From positions 1 through 6,843 of the forward strand of contig JAAZEK010000273.1 of assembly GCA_012512335.1 (NCBI GenBank): a DNA stretch of 6,843 nucleotides, read 5' to 3'. The translations under genes were made by a program, and so were the position numbers. Origin of the DNA: Clostridiales bacterium. Lineage in GTDB: Bacteria > Bacillota > Clostridia > Caldicoprobacterales > DTU083. Positions 3,466 to 6,843 of this stretch are shown one piece after another (within the stretch, counting starts at the first letter, position 1; every line of letters starts with the position of its first letter). The notes under the pieces are model-generated. The model had not been told where the DNA came from, ran no database searches, and worked only from the letters and a program-made list of their open reading frames with translations.

Positions 3466-5694
3466 ATGGAACATTGGAAGAATTTTAATAAAGGTAATTG
3501 GTGCGACGAAGTAGACGTTCGCGACTTTATTCAATCAAACTATAAACCTTATGAAGGAGATGATTCCTTTTTAGAGGGACCTACACAAGCGACTAAGCAT
3601 CTTTGGGATGAGTTATCTGAGTTGCTTAAAAAAGAGACAGATAGTGGTGGCACTCTTGATATTGATACAGAGACTGTTTCCACCATCATTTCCCATAAAC
3701 CAGGTTATATTGACAAGGACCATGAAAAAATCGTGGGTCTTCAGACTGATGCACCACTAAAACGTGCCATCATGCCCAATGGGGGTATTCGAATGGTTAA
3801 GCAATCCTGCGAGGCATATGGTTATAAGCTTGATCCTAAAATAGAGAATATGTATTCAGAATATCGAAAAACTCATAATCAAGGTGTGTTTGATGCCTAT
3901 ACCCCAGAAATTCGACGTGCTCGAAAGGCAGGAATTATTACCGGCTTGCCAGATGCCTACGGCCGAGGTCGGATTATCGGAGACTACAGACGGGTTTCAC
4001 TTTATGGAATAGATAAACTGATTGAAGACAAGGAAAGGCAAAAGGCTGAGCTTGAAGTTGCTTGGATGGAAGACGATGTTATTAGAACGCGTGAAGAAAC
4101 TAGTGAGCAAATCCGAGCTCTGCAAGCACTGAAAACAATGGCACTCAGCTATGGATACGATATTTCACTTCCCGCTACTAACTCCCATGAAGCTGTACAA
4201 TGGTTGTATTTTGGCTATCTCGGTGCAGTAAAGGAGCAGAATGGAGCTGCCATGAGTCTGGGTAGGGTGTCAAGCTTCCTTGATATTTATATAGAAAGGG
4301 ATTTGAAGAACGGAACTCTAACAGAACAGGAAGCCCAGGAACTAATCGATCACTTTGTTATGAAGCTAAGATTGGTTCGCTTCCTAAGAACGCCGGATTA
4401 CAACGAACTTTTTAGCGGTGATCCTACCTGGGTAACTGAATGTATCGGCGGTATGGGCCTTGACGGCAGAACCTTGGTTACTAAGAATTCCTTCCGATTT
4501 CTGCATACTCTGACTAATTTGGGTCCAGCTCCAGAGCCGAATATGACGCTGTTATGGTCTAATGAGCTTCCGAAAGGATTTAAAAAGTATTGTGCTAAAA
4601 TGTCCATTCAAACCAGCTCAATTCAGTATGAAAGCGATGATCTTATGCGTCCGTACTGGGGAGACGATTATGGAATAGCCTGCTGTGTATCCGCCATGCG
4701 TTTGGGTAAACAGATGCAGTTCTTCGGTGCACGAGCTAACCTAGGCAAAGCTCTCCTATATGCTATAAATGGTGGTAAGGATGAGCAAAGTGGTGCCCAG
4801 GTAACTCCACCATTTGCAGCTATTGAATCAGAATACTTAGATTATGATGAAGTTATGAATCGATTCGACAACATGATGGAATGGCTAGCAAGGGTTTATG
4901 TAAATGCACTTAACATAATTCATTATATGCATGACAAATATTCCTACGAAACTTTAGAAATGGCATTACATGATAAGGATATTCTAAGAACCATGGCATG
5001 TGGAATAGCTGGCTTATCCGTAGTAGTAGATTCGTTAAGTGCTATCAAATATGCAAAGGTTAAGCCTATTCGAAATGAAGATGGTATAGCAATCGATTTT
5101 GAAATAGAGGGGGATTTCCCCGCCTATGGTAATAATGATGATCGTGCTGATCAGCTGGGTGTCAAGCTAGTGGAAATGTTTATGAAAAAGCTCCGCAAGC
5201 AAAAAGCTTATCGCGACAGCATGATTACACTTTCTGTTTTAACAATAACCTCCAATGTAGTATATGGCAAGAAGACAGGAAACACTCCAGATGGTAGGAA
5301 AGCAGGAGAACCCTTTGCACCAGGTGCCAATCCCATGCACGGGAGAGATAAGAAAGGCGCTATTGCTTCTCTAAGCTCCGTTGCCAAGTTGCCCTACCGC
5401 TATTCTCAGGATGGAATTTCTTATACCTTCTCCATCGTACCAAAGGCCTTGGGTAAAACCAAAGAGAGCCGAGAGGATAACCTGATTTCCTTGTTGGATG
5501 GTTACTTCCTAAAAGGTGGCCATCATATCAACGTTAATGTGTTTGAAAGAGAAACCTTGCTGGATGCTATGGAGCACCCAGAGAAATATCCACAATTAAC
5601 CATACGTGTTTCTGGATATGCAGTTAACTTTGTAAGGCTTACAAGAGAACAGCAAGAAGACGTATTGGCTCGTACATTCCATGAAGGGATCTGA
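3466..5694 (+). CDS. pflB: Formate C-acetyltransferase (pyruvate formate-lyase)
   Basis: This cytoplasmic glycyl-radical enzyme converts pyruvate and CoA to acetyl-CoA and formate in anaerobic mixed-acid fermentation. The start is ATG 3466, 9 bases after AGGAG within AAGGAGAGG (3451-3459); an in-frame TTG at 3445 would lie upstream of that site and is rejected. Length is 742 residues, close to the 760 of the E. coli enzyme. The N-terminal EGPTQATKHLWDEL region, the GLPDAYGRGRIIGDYRR motif (residues 161-177) and the catalytic Cys406-Cys407 pair in GIACCVSAM are all present. The C-terminal glycyl-radical motif RVSGYAVNF places the radical at Gly717, 25 residues from the end as expected. The tandem Cys pair marks a true pyruvate formate-lyase and not a diol dehydratase or other glycyl-radical enzyme, which has one Cys. 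pflA follows after 5 bases. Control is probably by Rex at the leader operator. No damage is seen. Confidence 0.98.
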   Translation: MEHWKNFNKGNWCDEVDVRDFIQSNYKPYEGDDSFLEGPTQATKHLWDELSELLKKETDSGGTLDIDTETVSTIISHKPGYIDKDHEKIVGLQTDAPLKRAIMPNGGIRMVKQSCEAYGYKLDPKIENMYSEYRKTHNQGVFDAYTPEIRRARKAGIITGLPDAYGRGRIIGDYRRVSLYGIDKLIEDKERQKAELEVAWMEDDVIRTREETSEQIRALQALKTMALSYGYDISLPATNSHEAVQWLYFGYLGAVKEQNGAAMSLGRVSSFLDIYIERDLKNGTLTEQEAQELIDHFVMKLRLVRFLRTPDYNELFSGDPTWVTECIGGMGLDGRTLVTKNSFRFLHTLTNLGPAPEPNMTLLWSNELPKGFKKYCAKMSIQTSSIQYESDDLMRPYWGDDYGIACCVSAMRLGKQMQFFGARANLGKALLYAINGGKDEQSGAQVTPPFAAIESEYLDYDEVMNRFDNMMEWLARVYVNALNIIHYMHDKYSYETLEMALHDKDILRTMACGIAGLSVVVDSLSAIKYAKVKPIRNEDGIAIDFEIEGDFPAYGNNDDRADQLGVKLVEMFMKKLRKQKAYRDSMITLSVLTITSNVVYGKKTGNTPDGRKAGEPFAPGANPMHGRDKKGAIASLSSVAKLPYRYSQDGISYTFSIVPKALGKTKESREDNLISLLDGYFLKGGHHINVNVFERETLLDAMEHPEKYPQLTIRVSGYAVNFVRLTREQQEDVLARTFHEGI

Positions 5695-5699
5695 TTACT

Positions 5700-6434
5700 T
5701 TGAAAAATGGTAGAATTCATTCAGTTGAAACCATGGGTACCGTTGATGGCCCGGGCATTCGCTATGTAGTATTTACTCAAGGTTGTCCTATGCGTTGCGT
5801 ATTCTGCCACAACCGAGATGCTTGGGACCCAAAAGGTGGCAAAGAAACAACAGTAGATGAATTAATAGAAGAAATAAAACAATATCTTCCTTTTTATAAA
5901 AGCTCTGGCGGTGGTGTAACAGCCACCGGCGGGGAACCTACCATGCAATCTGACTTTGTTAGTGATTTGTTTTCCAGGGTCAAGAATGAACTGGGATTAA
6001 ATACTGCTATGGATACTTCGGGATTTGTTGAAATCGACAAGGCGAAAGAGCTGCTGGAGGATACAGACCTGGTGCTTTTAAGCATCAAACATATAGACGA
6101 AATTAAGCATAAGGCAATTACTGGTGTAAGCAGTAACAAGGTATTTGCTTTTATGGAATATCTAAGGGAGATAAATAAGCCTGTATGGATTAGATATGTA
6201 GTGATACCTGGCCTAACCGATGAAAAAGATGACATAATACGCCTTGCAGAATTTCTGAAGGATTTTCCAAATATCGAGCTGGTTGATATACTACCATATC
6301 ACACTATGGGAGTGTATAAATGGGAGGAACTAGGGGTGGACTACTCTTTGGAGGATGTTCCCCCGCCTGACAAAGAATCTATGAGAGAGATCAAGGAAGT
6401 TTTCAAGGAGTACGGATTTCAAGTGAATATTTGA
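5700..6434 (+). CDS. pflA: Pyruvate formate-lyase activating enzyme (radical SAM)
   Basis: This enzyme uses S-adenosylmethionine and a [4Fe-4S] cluster to make the glycyl radical on PflB Gly717. The start is TTG 5700: it gives the normal N-terminus (GRIHSVETMGTVDGPGIR) and a length of 244 residues against 246 in E. coli, whereas the next ATG (5733) would remove conserved residues. The only ribosome site is a modest AAGGG (5684-5688) inside the end of pflB, which with the 5-base gap suggests translational coupling. The cluster motif is Cys29-X3-Cys33-X2-Cys36 (CPMRCVFCHN), the same spacing and numbering as the E. coli enzyme. The GGGVTATGGEP motif at about residues 69-80 holds the SAM-binding GGE. 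The C-terminal half has the PFL-AE pattern VIPGLTDEKDD and DILPYHTMGVYKW. The gene is complete. Confidence 0.97.
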   Translation: MKNGRIHSVETMGTVDGPGIRYVVFTQGCPMRCVFCHNRDAWDPKGGKETTVDELIEEIKQYLPFYKSSGGGVTATGGEPTMQSDFVSDLFSRVKNELGLNTAMDTSGFVEIDKAKELLEDTDLVLLSIKHIDEIKHKAITGVSSNKVFAFMEYLREINKPVWIRYVVIPGLTDEKDDIIRLAEFLKDFPNIELVDILPYHTMGVYKWEELGVDYSLEDVPPPDKESMREIKEVFKEYGFQVNI

Positions 6435-6435
6435 G

Positions 6436-6469
6436 GAAGCAGGGGGGCGGTTCTCCTGCTTCATTTTTT
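6436..6469 (+). terminator. Rho-independent terminator of the pflB-pflA operon
   Basis: GAAGCAGG (6436-6443) pairs perfectly with CCTGCTTC (6455-6462) around an 11-base loop, followed by A and six Ts (6464-6469). It starts one base after the pflA stop codon. On the minus strand no T run follows the stem, so it should stop only plus-strand transcription and not that of the convergent beta-helix gene. Confidence 0.9.
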
Positions 6470-6472
6470 CAC

Positions 6473-6843
6473 TCACTCAAATCCATGATTATTGGATACT
6501 CTTATATCCTCAGTGGTAGAAGGATCTGCGTAAATACCCCTATCAAAGATCTCCATAGTAGTGCTTAAGTGGTTTCCGCTAATCTCCACATTAGATGCTC
6601 GGGTAATCATAATTGTTCCCTTAGCCTCTGCTCCAATTGCTTTTCCTGTAGCTGATAAAGGTTTTCCTGATGTTTCAAAAGGCTGAGTATTGCTATTGAT
6701 AATAGTATTATTGTTAATTACAATATCAGATGCGGAGGCGGCTAGGATGGCTAATCCAGGGGTATCGATTATTAGATTGTCTGTTATTTCAATGCTCTTA
6801 TGGACAGGATAATCCCCTAATCCCTCTTTTGTATCAATCACGA
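6473..6843 (-). CDS. Right-handed parallel beta-helix protein, C-terminal fragment, 5' end outside window
   Basis: The frame is open to the right edge, so only the last 123 or so residues are visible; the GTG at 6841 is an internal Val and not a start. The fragment shows short turns of a parallel beta-helix (PbH1-type), each ending in Asn-rich ladders: SIEITDNLIIDTPGLAILAA, SDIVINNNTIINSN, NVEISGNHLS and DIRVSNNHGFE. The YPVHKSIEITDNLI start and the following AILAASASDIVINNNTI resemble the C-terminal region of beta-helix carbohydrate-active proteins of the GH110-like type, but this is from memory and not decisive. Other beta-helix families (pectate lyase-like, NosD-like) remain possible. No catalytic residues can be assigned. 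The gene converges on pflA with 38 bases between the stop codons. With the GH78 gene at the other edge, it suggests a polysaccharide-use setting. Confidence 0.7.
   Translation of the reverse strand, partial: VIDTKEGLGDYPVHKSIEITDNLIIDTPGLAILAASASDIVINNNTIINSNTQPFETSGKPLSATGKAIGAEAKGTIMITRASNVEISGNHLSTTMEIFDRGIYADPSTTEDIRVSNNHGFE

Noticed and set aside
3285..3488. Small plus-strand ORF (67 codons) upstream of and overlapping pflB
   Set aside because: Its TTG start is the -35 box of promoter P1, it has no ribosome site, and it runs through the Rex-type operator, promoter P2 and the start of pflB. It is a chance open frame.

Overview
The window is about 40% G+C by eye. It shows strong GGAGG-type ribosome binding sites, TATAAT promoters, stem-loop/T-run terminators, a DUF1292 protein, a PspC-domain membrane protein, a probable Rex operator and a formate-lyase pair. 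Together these point to an anaerobic, fermentative low-G+C Gram-positive bacterium, most likely of the class Clostridia. I cannot place it to genus.

Layout, left to right. (1) 1-908, plus: the C-terminal part of a GH78-type alpha-L-rhamnosidase, cut by the left edge and closed by a strong hairpin terminator. (2) 1152-1544, minus: a very acidic DUF1292 protein with an unusual His/Cys-rich insert. A 31-base direct repeat lies on each side of this gene. (3) 1545-1819: a divergent regulatory region with a 26-base dyad and candidate promoters on both strands. (4) 1820-3020, plus: a Crp/Fnr-family regulator followed 40 bases later by a PspC-domain membrane protein, probably one operon. (5) 3021-3465: a long non-coding region with two hairpin structures, a near-consensus promoter, a near-perfect Rex-type operator and a second promoter. 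(6) 3466-6434, plus: pyruvate formate-lyase (pflB) and its radical-SAM activating enzyme (pflA), 5 bases apart, then a terminator. (7) 6473-6843, minus: the C-terminal end of a right-handed beta-helix protein, cut by the right edge and convergent with pflA.

How the parts fit: PflB converts pyruvate and CoA to acetyl-CoA and formate, and PflA installs the glycyl radical it needs. The Rex-type operator just downstream of the first pfl promoter suggests control by the NADH/NAD+ ratio. The nearby Crp/Fnr regulator could also act on fermentation genes, but nothing in the sequence proves a link. The two truncated genes at the edges suggest use of plant-type polysaccharide or glycoside, which would supply the sugars fermented through PFL. 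Most of the window is ordinary core metabolism. The parts most worth a second look are the regulatory region before pflB, the 26-base dyad, the repeat pair around the DUF1292 gene, and the His/Cys insert in that protein.
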